Shown here: positions 34,528 to 44,531 of the stretch, in pieces
How the letters are laid out: the number at the start of each line of letters is the position of its first letter
Numbering within the stretch: the stretch's first letter is position 1
Assembly (NCBI RefSeq): GCF_016584665.1
Contig: NZ_BBJB01000006.1
Location: 1-64,000 of the forward strand
Direction: 5' to 3'
From: Pseudanabaena sp. lw0831
GTDB lineage: Bacteria; Cyanobacteriota; Cyanobacteriia; Pseudanabaenales; Pseudanabaenaceae
Length of the DNA: 64,000 nt
Translations under genes and position numbers: made by a program
Notes under the pieces: model-generated
The model's input: only the letters and a program-made list of their open reading frames with translations
Databases searched by the model: none
What the model was told of the DNA's origin: nothing

Positions 34528-34827
34528 TTAGTAGAGAGCTTCTTCTTGGTGGGTCAAGATTTCACAATCAGACTGAGCATAGGTTACGCAAAGGAGAGCG
34601 TAGCCAGCTTCAATTTGTTCATCATCCAAGAAGGACTGATCGCCTTGATCGACTTCACCCTTAACGATTTTACCAGCACAAGAAGAGCAAGCACCAGCGC
34701 GGCAAGAGTAAGGAAGATCGATGCCTTGAGCTTCGGCAACATCAAGAATGTACTCATCAGAAGGAACTTCGATAGTTTTATCAAGTCCTTCAGCTTCATT
34801 AATCAGTCTTACTTTGAAGGTAGCCAT
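34528..34827 (-). CDS. petF: Plant-type [2Fe-2S] ferredoxin
   Basis: 99 residues, the photosynthetic ferredoxin that takes electrons from photosystem I. Cluster ligands Cys42, Cys47, Cys50 and Cys80 ([28 protein letters not shown]). Its C-terminal [11 protein letters not shown] is conserved in cyanobacteria. The start is ATG at 34827 ([14 protein letters not shown]); a longer reading adds 11 non-homologous residues. The 519 nt upstream (34828-35346) hold only palindromes and a possible long leader; no gene recognised. Confidence 0.97.
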   Translation of the reverse strand: MATFKVRLINEAEGLDKTIEVPSDEYILDVAEAQGIDLPYSCRAGACSSCAGKIVKGEVDQGDQSFLDDEQIEAGYALLCVTYAQSDCEILTHQEEALY

Positions 34828-35237
34828 GTATGTAATAAACCTCTTAAAGATTGCAGCCAAAAAAATAAACGAGGTCTTGAAGTTATACCCAATTAAAGGT
34901 AGTCAGCCAAGTTACGTTTATCTCAATCACCCACAAGGGTATCAACACGCATCATATCGTTCTTGGCAACCAAGCGAACAACTAGCTTATTATTTCTACC
35001 ATTGGTTATAGGTGATAGTTATCGATCGCTTTCAAGACCATTTAAATAGCCTAAATCCTATCTAGGCAATAGTTTCAAGCATTTTAGCAGCCTAGGAAAA
35101 TGATGAGTTTTCGTTTGTATTTTGATTTTTTTGATAAGTTTTTCTAATCTCATCCACAGACGTAATCACATACCCATTTTTGATATGAAAATTCAATCAA
35201 TGATTATCTGTTATGGCTATCGCCAAGTGTGAGATAT

Positions 35238-35290
35238 AAAACCGAAAAGAGAGTTGCGGCGCTTCGCACCGTAACTCTCTTTTCGGTTTT
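35238..35290. repeat. 22-bp palindrome with GCTTCGC core (one G-T)
   Basis: AAAACCGAAAAGAGAGTTGC.. pairs with 35269-35290. It is followed within about 10 nt by the hairpin at 35303. Confidence 0.75.
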
Positions 35291-35302
35291 ACATGACTGG
35301 CG

Positions 35303-35359
35303 CATCCTTAAATAAAGAGAAAAGGACGTAATACGTCCCTTTCTCTTTATTTAAGGATG
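35303..35359 (-). terminator. Hairpin overlapping the glyS 3' end
   Basis: CATCCTTAAATAAAGAGAAA... and its complement form arms of about 26 bp (one bulge) around TAATA. The stop codon (35347-35349) and last codons of glyS lie in the right arm. Confidence 0.7.
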
Positions 35360-37473
35360 GTGCTAAAGTCTGCGAGTTTGCGGCTGTAGTTGCGGATAAT
35401 GCCGAGCAGATTGAGACGGTTTTGGCGTACCTGCGGATCTTCTGCCATGACTAACACTTCATCAAAGAATTTCGCTAAAACTGGCGTGATCGCAATAATC
35501 CCTTCCATGAGTTGCTCGTCACTAGGCTGACTGGGCAAAGCGGCGATCGCTTGATATAAATCCTGTTCCGCAGGTTCAGTTAAAGTTGCAGGATTAATAA
35601 TTGCCTTCACATCAACGGTCACACTATCTAAATTACCTTGAACCGCGAGGCGAGAAGCTCTGACAATTGGCTCATAGATGGCGCTGAGTGTCGCATCTTC
35701 GCGAGATTTTTGCAGGAAGTGAGCGCGTTCCTTGATGCGAGTAAGATTGCCCAACCCTTGCAAGGTGTAGGCGAGATCTTCAGTACCTGAGACAGCATTA
35801 ACAAGATCGTATTCAATCCCTTGATCTGCCAAAATTGTCTCGTAGCGTTGCTTAAACCATTTGTAGAGATTCTCCAAAACGGTTTCCGCAGGTTTTGCTA
35901 GCAAATTCTTTTCGGCGTAAATTGCGATCGCTGCTTGCAATAACTTAGGCAAATTGAGGGCAAAATCACTTTCCCAAGCAATCTGAACAACTCCAGCAGC
36001 GGCGCGACGTAACGCAAATGGGTCAGACGAGCCTGTAGGAATAATCCCTAAACCGAAAATACCAACGAGGGTATCAATCCGATCGCTGATCGCCACAATC
36101 TTACCCGCCAAAGAAGTTGGCAATGAGTCACTAGCGCCGCGTGGTTGATAATGCTCACGAATGCCAGTGGCGACTGCAATCGGTTCTTCGCTAGAGAGTG
36201 CGTAATAATAACCCATTTGACCTTGCAGCTCAGGAAATTCCTTGACCATCTGGGTAACGAGATCGGCTTTAGCGAGTTGAGCCGTGCGATCTATGATCGC
36301 CTGATCAGCCTCAGTGGTTTCTAAATTAGCGATAGATGCAATTACAACTTTAGCGATCGCCCGAATTCTGGCTACTTTTTCAGCAACAGAGCCAAGTTGG
36401 GCTTGAAAAGTAACTTTTTCTAAAAGTGGCAAGAAAGTTTCTAAATGCACTGCGCGATCGCTATCGTAGAAAAACTTGCCATCGGAGAGCCGCGCCCTAA
36501 TTACACGCCCATTCCCAGACGCGATCAAACGCGATTTATCGGGATCGCCATTGGAAATAGTGATAAAGCGAGGTAGTAATCGATCGGGATTTTTAAGTGA
36601 ATGTACGGGGAAATAGCGCTGATGGCTAACCATTTCGGTCTTGATTACAGGTTGAGGCAGTTCTAGATATTCCCGTTCAAACTCACCAATTAGCGCTGTG
36701 GGAAATTCCACTAAATAAGTAACTTCTTCAAGTAAATCATCAGGAATTTCGGCTTTACCGCCAAATAACTCCACAATGCTATTAATTTGGGTGACTATAT
36801 GCTTTTGGCGCTCGTTGCCATCTACAACCACAAAAGCTTCACGTAAAGTCGCCACATAATCTATCGCCGTGTCAATAATTACCGATCGCGGATGCAGGAC
36901 TCGATGCCCCTGACTAATGCGATCGCTTTGGACATTTTCTAAAGCGATCGGCAAAAGCTTGGAATTAAATAACGACACCAACCAGCGAATCGGACGGGGA
37001 AATTTGAGATCGCCATTACCCCAACGCATCAAGCGCTTACCTTCTAAACCTGTAATCCAAGTTGGTGCTAATTCCTGCAAAATATCAGCAGTCTCGCGAC
37101 CAACAATTTGCTGATTGGCAAATACAAATGCACCCTTATCAGTTTCTTTAATAAAAATATCTTTCAGATCTAGGCTTTTAGAATTGGCAAAACCTAATAA
37201 AGCCTTGGTTGGTTCGCCTTGCGGATCGCCATTAACAAAGGCTGAACCGATCGCTGGCCCCTTAATTTCTAGATTGCGATCGCTTTGTTGAATTGGTAAG
37301 CCTTCGATTAATACGGCAAGACGGCGCGGCGTACCATAAACATTGACCTTACTCGTAGTTAATTGGTGTTCATCTAAATTTTTGGGGATGCGCTCTTGCC
37401 ATTGGCGCAAAGCGTCAACAATAAAGCTAGCAGGTAGCTCTTCAGTACCAACTTCTAACAGAAAACTTGCCAT
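35347..37473 (-). CDS. glyS: Glycyl-tRNA synthetase beta subunit
   Basis: About 708 residues; the beta subunit of the alpha2-beta2 bacterial GlyRS. N-terminal signature ASFLLEVGTEELPASFIVDA; then EIKGPAIGSAF, GLEGKRLMRWGNGDLKFPRPIRWLVSLF, QGHRVLHP, EKVTFQAQLGSVAEKVARI, KADLVTQMVKEFPELQGQMG, PTGSSDPFALRRAAAG, and a C-terminal anticodon-binding-like domain (FFDEVLVMAEDPQVRQNRLNLL). ATG at 37473 (MASFLLEV) is preferred over an ATG two codons upstream. The alpha subunit gene glyQ is not in the window. Confidence 0.97.
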   Translation of the reverse strand: MASFLLEVGTEELPASFIVDALRQWQERIPKNLDEHQLTTSKVNVYGTPRRLAVLIEGLPIQQSDRNLEIKGPAIGSAFVNGDPQGEPTKALLGFANSKSLDLKDIFIKETDKGAFVFANQQIVGRETADILQELAPTWITGLEGKRLMRWGNGDLKFPRPIRWLVSLFNSKLLPIALENVQSDRISQGHRVLHPRSVIIDTAIDYVATLREAFVVVDGNERQKHIVTQINSIVELFGGKAEIPDDLLEEVTYLVEFPTALIGEFEREYLELPQPVIKTEMVSHQRYFPVHSLKNPDRLLPRFITISNGDPDKSRLIASGNGRVIRARLSDGKFFYDSDRAVHLETFLPLLEKVTFQAQLGSVAEKVARIRAIAKVVIASIANLETTEADQAIIDRTAQLAKADLVTQMVKEFPELQGQMGYYYALSSEEPIAVATGIREHYQPRGASDSLPTSLAGKIVAISDRIDTLVGIFGLGIIPTGSSDPFALRRAAAGVVQIAWESDFALNLPKLLQAAIAIYAEKNLLAKPAETVLENLYKWFKQRYETILADQGIEYDLVNAVSGTEDLAYTLQGLGNLTRIKERAHFLQKSREDATLSAIYEPIVRASRLAVQGNLDSVTVDVKAIINPATLTEPAEQDLYQAIAALPSQPSDEQLMEGIIAITPVLAKFFDEVLVMAEDPQVRQNRLNLLGIIRNYSRKLADFSTILK

Positions 37474-37660
37474 AACCACGAGTTGAGGGACAATCTTCAG
37501 TTTAACGCTTTGACGTGTAAAAAACTAAAACTTAGATAAAGTATGTCGGAGCGAAGCTTCACCGTAGCTTTCTGGGTTTTAATTTTATTGCATAGTCCAC
37601 TTAGCATAAAATAGCAAGAGATTAACTTTTATTGAGCAGGGATATTTTAAGAGGCAAAAC

Positions 37661-38356
37661 ATGGGGCAAACACTCGAAGCTGTAGCGATTGACTATCAAA
37701 CAGAAAACTATCGCGATGCCTACAGTCGAATCAATGCGATCGTCATTGAGGGCGAAGCTGAGGCGTACAGCAACTATCTCCAATTAGGAGAACTAATGCC
37801 CGAATTTACTGAAGATTTTACCAGACTTGCCAAGATGGAGGATCGCCACAAAAAAGGTTTTATCGCCTGTGGTAAGAACCTCAAGGTCACACCTGACATG
37901 GATTTTGCCGAAAAATTCTTTGCGCAACTGCATGGCAATTTTCAAAAAGCATTCGCAACAGGGGATATCGTCACTTGTCTGTTGATCCAATCACTCATCA
38001 TTGAGTGCTTTGCGATCGCCGCCTACAACATCTATATTCCCGTCGCTGATCCTTTTGCGCGCAAGATCACCGAAGGCGTGGTCAAAGACGAATACTTGCA
38101 TCTCAACTTTGGTGAAGAATGGTTGCAAAATCATTTTGATGACTCCAAGGCAACCCTAGAGCAAGCAAATCGTCAAAACTTGCCTATCGTCTGGAAAATG
38201 CTCAACCAAGTCGAAGCCGATGCCAAAGTTCTTGGCATGGAAAAAGAAGCTTTGGTTGAAGACTTCATGATTCAATATGGCGAAAGCCTCGGCAAAATCG
38301 GCTTCAACACCCGCGACATCATGAGAATGTCAGCAATGGGTTTGGTCGCTGCTTAG
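37661..38356 (+). CDS. ado: Aldehyde-deformylating oxygenase (alkane synthase)
   Basis: 231 residues, ferritin-like di-iron enzyme converting fatty aldehydes to alkanes plus formate. Iron-binding segments: [27 protein letters not shown] (ExxH), [16 protein letters not shown] and [15 protein letters not shown] (ExxH type). Length and sequence are standard for cyanobacteria. The start ATG follows AAGAGGC. Acyl-ACP reductase follows 162 nt downstream on the same strand, as in most alkane-producing cyanobacteria. Confidence 0.97.
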   Translation: MGQTLEAVAIDYQTENYRDAYSRINAIVIEGEAEAYSNYLQLGELMPEFTEDFTRLAKMEDRHKKGFIACGKNLKVTPDMDFAEKFFAQLHGNFQKAFATGDIVTCLLIQSLIIECFAIAAYNIYIPVADPFARKITEGVVKDEYLHLNFGEEWLQNHFDDSKATLEQANRQNLPIVWKMLNQVEADAKVLGMEKEALVEDFMIQYGESLGKIGFNTRDIMRMSAMGLVAA

Positions 38357-38495
38357 TAGCAATTAGCTGTTAGCTGTTAGCTTATAGCTAATTGCCAACA
38401 GCTAATCATCTTTCAATTCTCAAAAAAGAAATAATTATTTCTAAAAATTCTAAATAAAAAAGCTAACAGCTAATAGCTAATAGCTAGTAGCTAAT
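38357..38495. repeat. TTAGCTGTTAGC / AGCTAATAGC direct and inverted repeats
   Basis: Between ado and aar, tandem and inverted copies of TAGCTGTTAGC, TAGCTAATTG, CAACAGCTAA and AGCTAATAGCTAATAGCT occur. A similar cluster (TAGCTGTTAGCTAACAGCC) follows recR at 4198-4225. They can form alternative stem-loops in the ado-aar leader. Confidence 0.6.
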
Positions 38496-38518
38496 AAAAA
38501 AACTGGTAACTGCAATCG

Positions 38519-39538
38519 ATGTTTGGTCTTATAGGGCATTTGACAAGTCTTGAACACGCTCAGTCTGTAGCAAGGGAATTAGGCTATCCCGAATACGCCG
38601 ATCAAGGTTTGGAATTTTGGTGTAGCGCCCCGCCCCAAATCGTCGATCGCATCAAAGTTACGAGTGCCACAGGTCAGCAGATCGAAGGGCTATATGTGGA
38701 ATCCTGTTTTTTACCTGAAATGTTAGCAGGTAGTAAAATTAAAACCGCCATTCGCAAGATCCTCAACGCGATGGCGCTTGCTCAAAAAAATGATGTTGAT
38801 ATTACTGCTTTGGGTGGATTTTCATCGATTATTTTTGAGAACTTTAATCTCAGTCAGATGTCGAGTGTGCGAAATATTCAACTAGAATTTGATCGCTTCA
38901 CAACGGGCAACACCCACACCGCTTACATTATTTGTCGTCAGATCGAAGAGGCAAGTCGTAAATTTGGTGTTGACTTAGCCAGAGCTACCGTGACTGTCTG
39001 TGGCGCAACGGGGGACATTGGCAGTGCAGTTTGTCGTTGGCTAGATACACGTACCAACATCAAAGAATTATTGCTAGTTGCACGGAATCGGGAACGCTTA
39101 CAAGAATTGCAAGCCCAACTTGGACGCGGTAAGGTCATGGATATGGAGGATGCTCTGCCGCAATCGGACATTATCGTGTGGGTGGCGAGTATGGCGAAGG
39201 GCATGGCGATCGATCCAGCTACTCTCAAGCGTCCTTGCATTCTCATCGATGGTGGCTATCCTAAAAATATGTCTACGCTGGTGCAAGAAGAAGGAATTCA
39301 TGTGATTGATGGCGGCATCGTTGAGCATAGTCTCGATATTGACTGGAAGATTATGAAGATCGTGAATATGACTGCTCCTGCTCGTCAGCTTTTTGCCTGT
39401 TTTGCGGAAGCGATGCTTTTAGAGTTTGAAGGTTGGCATACTAGCTTCTCTTGGGGACGGAATCAAATCAGCATTGAGAATATGGACAAAATTGGTGAAG
39501 TCTCGATCAAACATGGATTTAGACCACTAATCAACTAA
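38519..39538 (+). CDS. aar: Acyl-ACP reductase (long-chain)
   Basis: 339 residues. Reduces fatty acyl-ACP to the fatty aldehyde used by Ado. N-terminal [35 protein letters not shown]; catalytic-region [19 protein letters not shown], and the Rossmann nucleotide-binding [15 protein letters not shown]. The length is right. Reading is direct; promoter not evident. Confidence 0.97.
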   Translation: MFGLIGHLTSLEHAQSVARELGYPEYADQGLEFWCSAPPQIVDRIKVTSATGQQIEGLYVESCFLPEMLAGSKIKTAIRKILNAMALAQKNDVDITALGGFSSIIFENFNLSQMSSVRNIQLEFDRFTTGNTHTAYIICRQIEEASRKFGVDLARATVTVCGATGDIGSAVCRWLDTRTNIKELLLVARNRERLQELQAQLGRGKVMDMEDALPQSDIIVWVASMAKGMAIDPATLKRPCILIDGGYPKNMSTLVQEEGIHVIDGGIVEHSLDIDWKIMKIVNMTAPARQLFACFAEAMLLEFEGWHTSFSWGRNQISIENMDKIGEVSIKHGFRPLIN

Positions 39539-39558
39539 AAAATTACCAGTAAAAGACT

Positions 39559-40470
39559 ATGTCCAAGCTAAATTACGTTACTAAAGTTTTTGCTTCCTTA
39601 GCGATCGCAATTTCCATAAACATTGGATATTCTGCAACTTCTAAGCATCATATTCCTGATGCGATCGCTGCCGAAAACACTCCCGTATCTGTGGAAACAA
39701 AACAGTTGATTGAGCGGCTAACGGGGCAATGGCAACTAGCGCCTTCTGTCAGTAATACTGAATCATTGAACTTTATCTTTACGGCTGATGGCAAGTTATA
39801 TATAGTCAGCACAAGCCAGAAGTCAGCACTTGCATTGGAATATCAAGTTAATACGAATAATGGACAGATATATTTAGATGTTTTGCAAGGTGGTTTTGCC
39901 TCCAGAACCATCCTTGACTTTAGCCAAAAAGGTCAACTGATATTGCAGCAACTAGTTATTCCAGCCGTATTCCAGTATTCCAGCCCTTTTTCTGGAGGCT
40001 TTTTCCTGCCCAATGCGCTATTTCTTAATCGCATTTCTAATGACACTAGTTTGCCTAAAGACCTTGAGATTATTCCCCTTCAATCTGGTGTAAGTTCAGC
40101 AAGACAGAGCGAAGCGAAAACTTATGTTGGTTCCATGAATCGCGCACAACAAGCTTTCTTTCTGGAAAAAAATTACTTTGCAGGCAACCTTGAAACACTA
40201 CAGGTAGGCATCCCATCTGAAACTGCAAACTACAAGTATCAAATCATTGTTTTAGACAGCACTAAGGCAGTTCAGAATATTGCGATCGCTAAGAGTGACG
40301 GATTGAAATCTTATACAGGATTGGTCTATCTTGCCAAAACTCCTAATGATCCAGAACCCTACACCACAACCATACTCTGTGAAAGCCTGACAGCTACTCG
40401 TCAGAGTCCTCCCAAATTCATTCTCAAACCATTGCCAGATTGTCCATCTGGGTATGAGAAGATTAATTAA
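39559..40470 (+). CDS. Type IV pilin-like G/H-family protein
   Basis: 303 residues with a signal peptide (about 1-35, FASLAIAISINIGYSAT). The mid-part (about 50-140) is a lipocalin-like or strand-rich region (LTGQWQLAP, FTADGKLYIVS). The C-terminal part, SMNRAQQAFFLEKNYFAGNLETLQVGIPSETANYKYQII..., is the pilin-like G/H domain, ending with a cysteine pair (TTTILCES, KPLPDCPSG). There is no pre-pilin cleavage motif at the N-terminus, so it is probably a periplasmic relative rather than an assembled pilin. Confidence 0.75.
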   Translation: MSKLNYVTKVFASLAIAISINIGYSATSKHHIPDAIAAENTPVSVETKQLIERLTGQWQLAPSVSNTESLNFIFTADGKLYIVSTSQKSALALEYQVNTNNGQIYLDVLQGGFASRTILDFSQKGQLILQQLVIPAVFQYSSPFSGGFFLPNALFLNRISNDTSLPKDLEIIPLQSGVSSARQSEAKTYVGSMNRAQQAFFLEKNYFAGNLETLQVGIPSETANYKYQIIVLDSTKAVQNIAIAKSDGLKSYTGLVYLAKTPNDPEPYTTTILCESLTATRQSPPKFILKPLPDCPSGYEKIN

Positions 40471-40471
40471 T

Positions 40472-40512
40472 CCAAAACAAAAGGTAGTGCTTTGCACTAC
40501 CTTTTGTTTTGG
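40472..40512. terminator. 19-bp perfect hairpin with GCTTTGC core
   Basis: CCAAAACAAAAGGTAGTGC/complement around TTT, directly after the stop; the outer AAAACAAAA/TTTTGTTTT makes it a plausible two-way terminator. Confidence 0.8.
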
Positions 40513-40579
40513 GAGTAAGCATCATGGCGATCGCTATAGTAAATTTATTAAGCTGATAAAGTTTTGATAAATTGCAAAT

Positions 40580-41470
40580 ATGACTCAAAAGATTGCATTT
40601 CTTGGTTTAGGCGTAATGGGTGGGGCAATGGCTGCCAACTTAGTCAAACGGGGATATTCAGTACTAGGTTGGAATCGCACTAAAGATCGCCCCACGATCG
40701 CGACATTTACCAGTGTAGGCGGTACATTAGCTAATTCCTTAGAAGATGCAGTCAGTGAAGCTGAAGTGGTGTTCTCTTGCCTAGGCGATGTCCCTGATGT
40801 CACCGAGGTACTCATTGGTGCGCGTGGGGCGATGCACTTTGCTAGAGCCAATACCTTATTTATCGATACCAGCACGATCGGCAGTGATGCTGCGAAGAAG
40901 ATTGGCAATGCCTTAATGCATGACGGTTTACGCTTCTTGGATGCGCCAGTTTCGGGTGGTGATGTGGGTGCACGCAATGGCACATTAACTTTTATGGTTG
41001 GCGGTAATCCCGAAGATTTACAGGAGTGTTTATACCTATTTGAGGCGATGGGCAGCAATATTAAACATTGCGGGGCGATCGGTAGCGGTCAAGCCGTAAA
41101 GCTCTGCAATCAAACTCTAGTGTCAGTCTATATGCTGGCTCTTTGTGAAACCATGCAGTTTGCCGAGCAAATGGGGCTCGATCCGCGATTAATAGTCGAT
41201 GTTTGTGGTAGTGGGGCAGCGGGATCTTGGGCTTTAACAAATCTTGGAATGAAAGTTGCAACGGGCGATTATCAGGCTGGTTTTGCAATTAAACACATGC
41301 TTAAGGACTTAAGGCTTGTGCAGGAAATTAGCGATCGCCAAAATTTAGATTTTCCTGTAGATCTACCTGCGATCGCTCTCGCCATGAAAAATTTCCAAAA
41401 AGTGAGTCAACTTGATGACGGACAAGGTGCAGAGCAAGGTACACAAGCAATGATCCGTGCTTATCAATGA
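40580..41470 (+). CDS. 3-hydroxyisobutyrate dehydrogenase-like NAD(P)-dependent oxidoreductase
   Basis: 296 residues of the beta-hydroxyacid dehydrogenase family (GlxR/HIBADH/GLYR). N-terminal Rossmann IAFLGLGVMGGAMAANLVKRGYSVLGWNRT; substrate-binding motif FLDAPVSGGDVGARNGTLTFMVGG; catalytic lysine in GQAVKLCNQTLV (G-x-x-x-K-x-x-N); C-terminal FAIKHMLKDLRLV. Likely a succinic semialdehyde, tartronate semialdehyde or similar reductase; the exact substrate is unclear. Confidence 0.9.
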   Translation: MTQKIAFLGLGVMGGAMAANLVKRGYSVLGWNRTKDRPTIATFTSVGGTLANSLEDAVSEAEVVFSCLGDVPDVTEVLIGARGAMHFARANTLFIDTSTIGSDAAKKIGNALMHDGLRFLDAPVSGGDVGARNGTLTFMVGGNPEDLQECLYLFEAMGSNIKHCGAIGSGQAVKLCNQTLVSVYMLALCETMQFAEQMGLDPRLIVDVCGSGAAGSWALTNLGMKVATGDYQAGFAIKHMLKDLRLVQEISDRQNLDFPVDLPAIALAMKNFQKVSQLDDGQGAEQGTQAMIRAYQ

Positions 41471-41485
41471 GGCTTTGCGTATTTT

Positions 41486-41524
41486 CAAAAGTAGTGGCGG
41501 CGCTTCGCGCCGCCACTACTTTTG
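41486..41524. terminator. 18-bp perfect hairpin with GCTTCGC core
   Basis: CAAAAGTAGTGGCGGCGC/complement around TTC, 16 nt after the dehydrogenase stop, ending TTTTGGGG. Confidence 0.8.
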
Positions 41525-41628
41525 GGGTTTAAATCGTAAATTGTTAAAAATCTAGCAAACTCTAGCAAGTATGCTTTGATACAATGCTTACCTAATCCCG
41601 TAATGCTGCCTCCGCTCCTCCAGAAAAA

Positions 41629-42798
41629 ATGCAACTGGCAAAAAGACTTCGTAATATTCAGCCTTCCTTAACTCTAGCGATCGACGCAAAAGCTAAGGCG
41701 ATGAAGGCTAGTGGAATTGATATTTGTAGCTTTAGTGCTGGCGAACCAGACTTTGATACACCCGACCATATCAAGGCTGCTGCCAAACTCGCACTCGATC
41801 AAGGCAAGACTCGCTATACTGCCGCCGCAGGTATACCCGAACTCAAGCAAGCGATCGCTGCTAAGCTCCTGCGCGACAATAACGTAACCTACAAGCCCGA
41901 ACAAATCATCGTCACCAATGGTGGTAAGCACTCGCTATATAACCTGATGATGGCAATCCTTGACGAGGGGGATGAAGTAATTATTCCTGTGCCGTTTTGG
42001 GTGAGCTATCCCGAAATGGCAAAGCTTGCTGAGGCGACACCAGTATTTGTGATTACAACTGAAGAAACTGGCTACAAAATCACTCCTGAACAATTAGAAG
42101 CGGCCATAACACCAAAAACCAAGCTATTTGTTCTCAATTCGCCTTCTAATCCCACGGGTATGGTGTACTCGCCTGCGGAAATTAAGGCTCTAGCCGAAGT
42201 CCTAGACCGACATCCCCATGTTTATATCGTCTCCGATGAGATTTACGAAAAGATTCTCTATGATGGGGCAACCCATCTCAGTATCGCGGCAGTGAGTCAG
42301 TCGATGTACGATCGCACTTTGATCAGTAGCGGTTTTGCCAAGGCTTACTCGATGACAGGTTGGCGGGTTGGCTATTTGGCTGGCGCACCCGAAATCATCA
42401 AGGCGGCTACGCTGATTCAAGGACATAGCACCTCGAATATTTGCACCTTTGCTCAATATGGTGCGGTTACAGCGCTAAATGATTCGCAAGATTGCGTAGA
42501 AACAATGCGTAAAGCTTTTGCCGAACGCCGCGATGTAATGTATGACCTGTTAACTTCCATCAAAGGATTTACTTGTCCTAAACCCGACGGTGCATTCTAT
42601 CTATTCCCTAGCATCAAAGCCTTTGGAATTCCTTCTCTAGAATTTTGTGACAAATTGCTAGAGGATCAGAAAGTTGCTGTAATTCCAGGGATTGCTTTTG
42701 GTCTAGACGATTGTATTCGGCTCTCCTATGCCACTGATTTAGGAACAATTCGCGAAGGATGCGATCGCATTCGCCAATTTGTCGAAAAACATTTCTAA
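41629..42798 (+). CDS. Pyridoxal-phosphate aspartate (prephenate-type) aminotransferase
   Basis: 389 residues, class I aminotransferase subgroup 1b (AspC/AspB type). PLP lysine is Lys238 in [17 protein letters not shown]; other residues: [52 protein letters not shown] and [15 protein letters not shown]. Likely interconverts aspartate and oxaloacetate; cyanobacterial/plant relatives also use prephenate. Monocistronic. Confidence 0.92.
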   Translation: MQLAKRLRNIQPSLTLAIDAKAKAMKASGIDICSFSAGEPDFDTPDHIKAAAKLALDQGKTRYTAAAGIPELKQAIAAKLLRDNNVTYKPEQIIVTNGGKHSLYNLMMAILDEGDEVIIPVPFWVSYPEMAKLAEATPVFVITTEETGYKITPEQLEAAITPKTKLFVLNSPSNPTGMVYSPAEIKALAEVLDRHPHVYIVSDEIYEKILYDGATHLSIAAVSQSMYDRTLISSGFAKAYSMTGWRVGYLAGAPEIIKAATLIQGHSTSNICTFAQYGAVTALNDSQDCVETMRKAFAERRDVMYDLLTSIKGFTCPKPDGAFYLFPSIKAFGIPSLEFCDKLLEDQKVAVIPGIAFGLDDCIRLSYATDLGTIREGCDRIRQFVEKHF

Positions 42799-42810
42799 TC
42801 TCTAAATAGA

Positions 42811-42843
42811 AAGAAAAGGCGGCGCAATGCGCCGCCTTTTCTT
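42811..42843 (+). terminator. Terminator of the aminotransferase gene
   Basis: AAGAAAAGGCGGCGC/complement around AAT, followed by TTTGG. Confidence 0.8.
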
Positions 42844-42856
42844 TTGGTAGCTTTAT

Positions 42857-43648
42857 ATGAACAAAATTTACTTTGCCATAACAGCCATTGTTATTTTGAT
42901 CTGTGGATATTTGGGTCTAAATTTTTGGTTGCTGGACAATCGCTCTCAACAACATGTCATCACTGAATCTCTAGGCTTAGATCCCTACGAATTGAAAACT
43001 TATCCTACCAATCCCAATCTGTCAAACCGCGATCTAAGCAAACCTTTAGTCGTGTTTTTTGGGGACTCCCGTGCAGTGGCTTGGCCAGCGATCGCCAATA
43101 TCCCCTTTGAATTTATCAATCGCGGCATTAATGGACAAACTACTGACCAAGTATTAGGAAGATTATCTACTCATGTTGCGTCGTTGTCTCCCCAAATCGT
43201 GGTTGTCCAAGTCGGTGTGAACGACCTGAGAGATTTTGCAGCTTTTCCCAATGAATCGCGGAATGTAATCAATAACTGCAAACAAAATATTCAAAAAATT
43301 GTTGATAGATTAACCCAAGAACTAAAAGCAACCGTCATTCTCACTACGATTTTCCCGACTAGCGAGTTATCTCAATCGTTACGAGCTAATTGGTCAGAGG
43401 AAGCCGATCGCGCAATTATTGAGATTAATCAATTTATCAAATCCCTCAAGAGCGATCGAGTTATTATTCTAGACGCAGCAACACTCTTAGCAGATGAGCG
43501 TGGCAAGGTTCGCCCAATCTATAGCCGTGATATTCTGCATCTCAATAGCCAAGGCTATACAATGCTTAACGATGAGTTATTGAAAATACTCACGAACCAA
43601 ATTGGCGGCAGAAAATTGCAAACAAGCAAACCACTATATTTTTTGTAA
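42857..43648 (+). CDS. SGNH/GDSL-type hydrolase, membrane-anchored
   Basis: 263 residues. N-terminal helix (KIYFAITAIVILICGYLGLNFWLL) then an SGNH-hydrolase domain: block I VVFFGDSRAVAW (Ser71 nucleophile), block II NRGINGQTT, block III VVVQVGVNDLRDF and block V RDILHLNSQGYTML (Asp/His). Family members are lipases, esterases or O-acyl-transfer/deacylating enzymes acting on cell-envelope glycans or lipids. Substrate unknown. The stop codon is inside the following palindrome. Confidence 0.88.
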   Translation: MNKIYFAITAIVILICGYLGLNFWLLDNRSQQHVITESLGLDPYELKTYPTNPNLSNRDLSKPLVVFFGDSRAVAWPAIANIPFEFINRGINGQTTDQVLGRLSTHVASLSPQIVVVQVGVNDLRDFAAFPNESRNVINNCKQNIQKIVDRLTQELKATVILTTIFPTSELSQSLRANWSEEADRAIIEINQFIKSLKSDRVIILDAATLLADERGKVRPIYSRDILHLNSQGYTMLNDELLKILTNQIGGRKLQTSKPLYFL

Positions 43649-43682
43649 GAGCCATGCTTCGCATGGCTCTTACAAAAAATAT
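43636..43682. terminator. 22-bp perfect palindrome containing the hydrolase stop codon
   Basis: ATATTTTTTGTAAGAGCCATGC/complement around TTC. The last codons and TAA (43646-43648) of the SGNH gene form part of the left arm. Confidence 0.85.
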
Positions 43683-43750
43683 GGGTTTGATGTTATGAAA
43701 ATTTATTGTTACCAATTATAGAAATACAAGAGGATTGGATAGTTAAAGGG

Positions 43751-44290
43751 ATGGCTAAATTTTACGATCGCCTGACGACCGAGCTACAGACATTCATCGA
43801 AGCTCAGCATATTTTCTTTGTGGCAAGTGCTCCTAATGATGGGCGCGTGAATCTGTCGCCAAAAGGAATGGATGCTTTACGAGTAGTCAACGAATCCGAA
43901 ATCGCCTATCTCGACCTCACAGGAAGCGGCAACGAAACGGCTGCTCATTTGCTAGAAAATGGCAGAGTCACCATCATGCTATGTAGTTTCACTGAGAAGC
44001 CTCTAATCCTGCGTCTCTATGGTCAAGGCAAACCGATTCGCCCCAGAGATACCGCATGGCAAGAATATATATCACTATTTCCTGCGATCGCGGGTACTCG
44101 CCAAATCGTGAGTGTCAAAGTCGAATCTGTACAAACATCCTGTGGCTTTGCGGTTCCCTTTTATGAATTTTCAGGCGATCGCCATGTCTTAAAAGAATGG
44201 GCAGAAAAAAGGGGTGAAGAGGGAATCTATGAATATTGGCAAAAAAACAATCAGCAAAGTATAGATGGTTTACCAACTGGACTTTTATAG
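43751..44290 (+). CDS. Pyridoxamine 5'-phosphate oxidase-related flavin-binding protein
   Basis: About 179 residues with the split-barrel PNPOx-like fold: HIFFVASAPNDGRVNLSPKGMDALRVV, IAYLDLTGSGNETAAHLLENGRVTIMLCSF and ILRLYGQGKPIRP. This subfamily is common in cyanobacteria and lacks evidence of true PdxH activity. ATG at 43751 has AAAGGG just before it; an upstream TTG reading (43706) adds 15 codons. C-terminal EEGIYEYWQKNNQQSIDGLPTGL is typical. Confidence 0.88.
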   Translation: MAKFYDRLTTELQTFIEAQHIFFVASAPNDGRVNLSPKGMDALRVVNESEIAYLDLTGSGNETAAHLLENGRVTIMLCSFTEKPLILRLYGQGKPIRPRDTAWQEYISLFPAIAGTRQIVSVKVESVQTSCGFAVPFYEFSGDRHVLKEWAEKRGEEGIYEYWQKNNQQSIDGLPTGLL

Positions 44291-44307
44291 TCACAATACT
44301 TTAAAAC

Positions 44308-44352
44308 TCAACAGACGAGAGACGGCGCTAAGCGCCGTCTCTCGTCTATTGA
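44308..44352. terminator. Hairpin with GCTAAGC core after the PNPOx-like gene
   Basis: AGACGAGAGACGGCGC (44313-44328)/complement around TAA; outer CTCAAC/ATTGAG extend it with one mismatch. Confidence 0.75.
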
Positions 44353-44426
44353 GTGAATACAGGTAGCTATAAATTTTTATATGTTTTAAACGGTTACAAC
44401 TTGAGTTTTATTAAAAGACTGAAACT

Positions 44427-44531
44427 TATAGCGCTTTGTGCTCAAACCCGAACCAATAATTTTTTTAAAAGTGTTGCAAAGCAACACTTTTAAAAAAATT
44501 ATTGTGGTTCGTTTGATCGGGAATTGCTGTA
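44427..44531. mobile_element. TA-flanked palindromic MITE-like element, copy 2, abutting the transposase remnant
   Basis: Left end TATAGCGCTTTGTGCTCAAA, right end (read inward) TACAGCAATTCCCGATCAAA; internal CAATAAT plus variable arms and GTTGC-AAA-GCAAC core (GCAAAGC). Same plan as 27034, 44980 and 50790. Confidence 0.7.

Noticed and set aside
40472-40512. Treating every palindrome as only a rho-independent terminator
   Set aside because: Many sit between divergent genes or in leaders, lack a following T-run, or are chained; terminator function cannot explain all of them.
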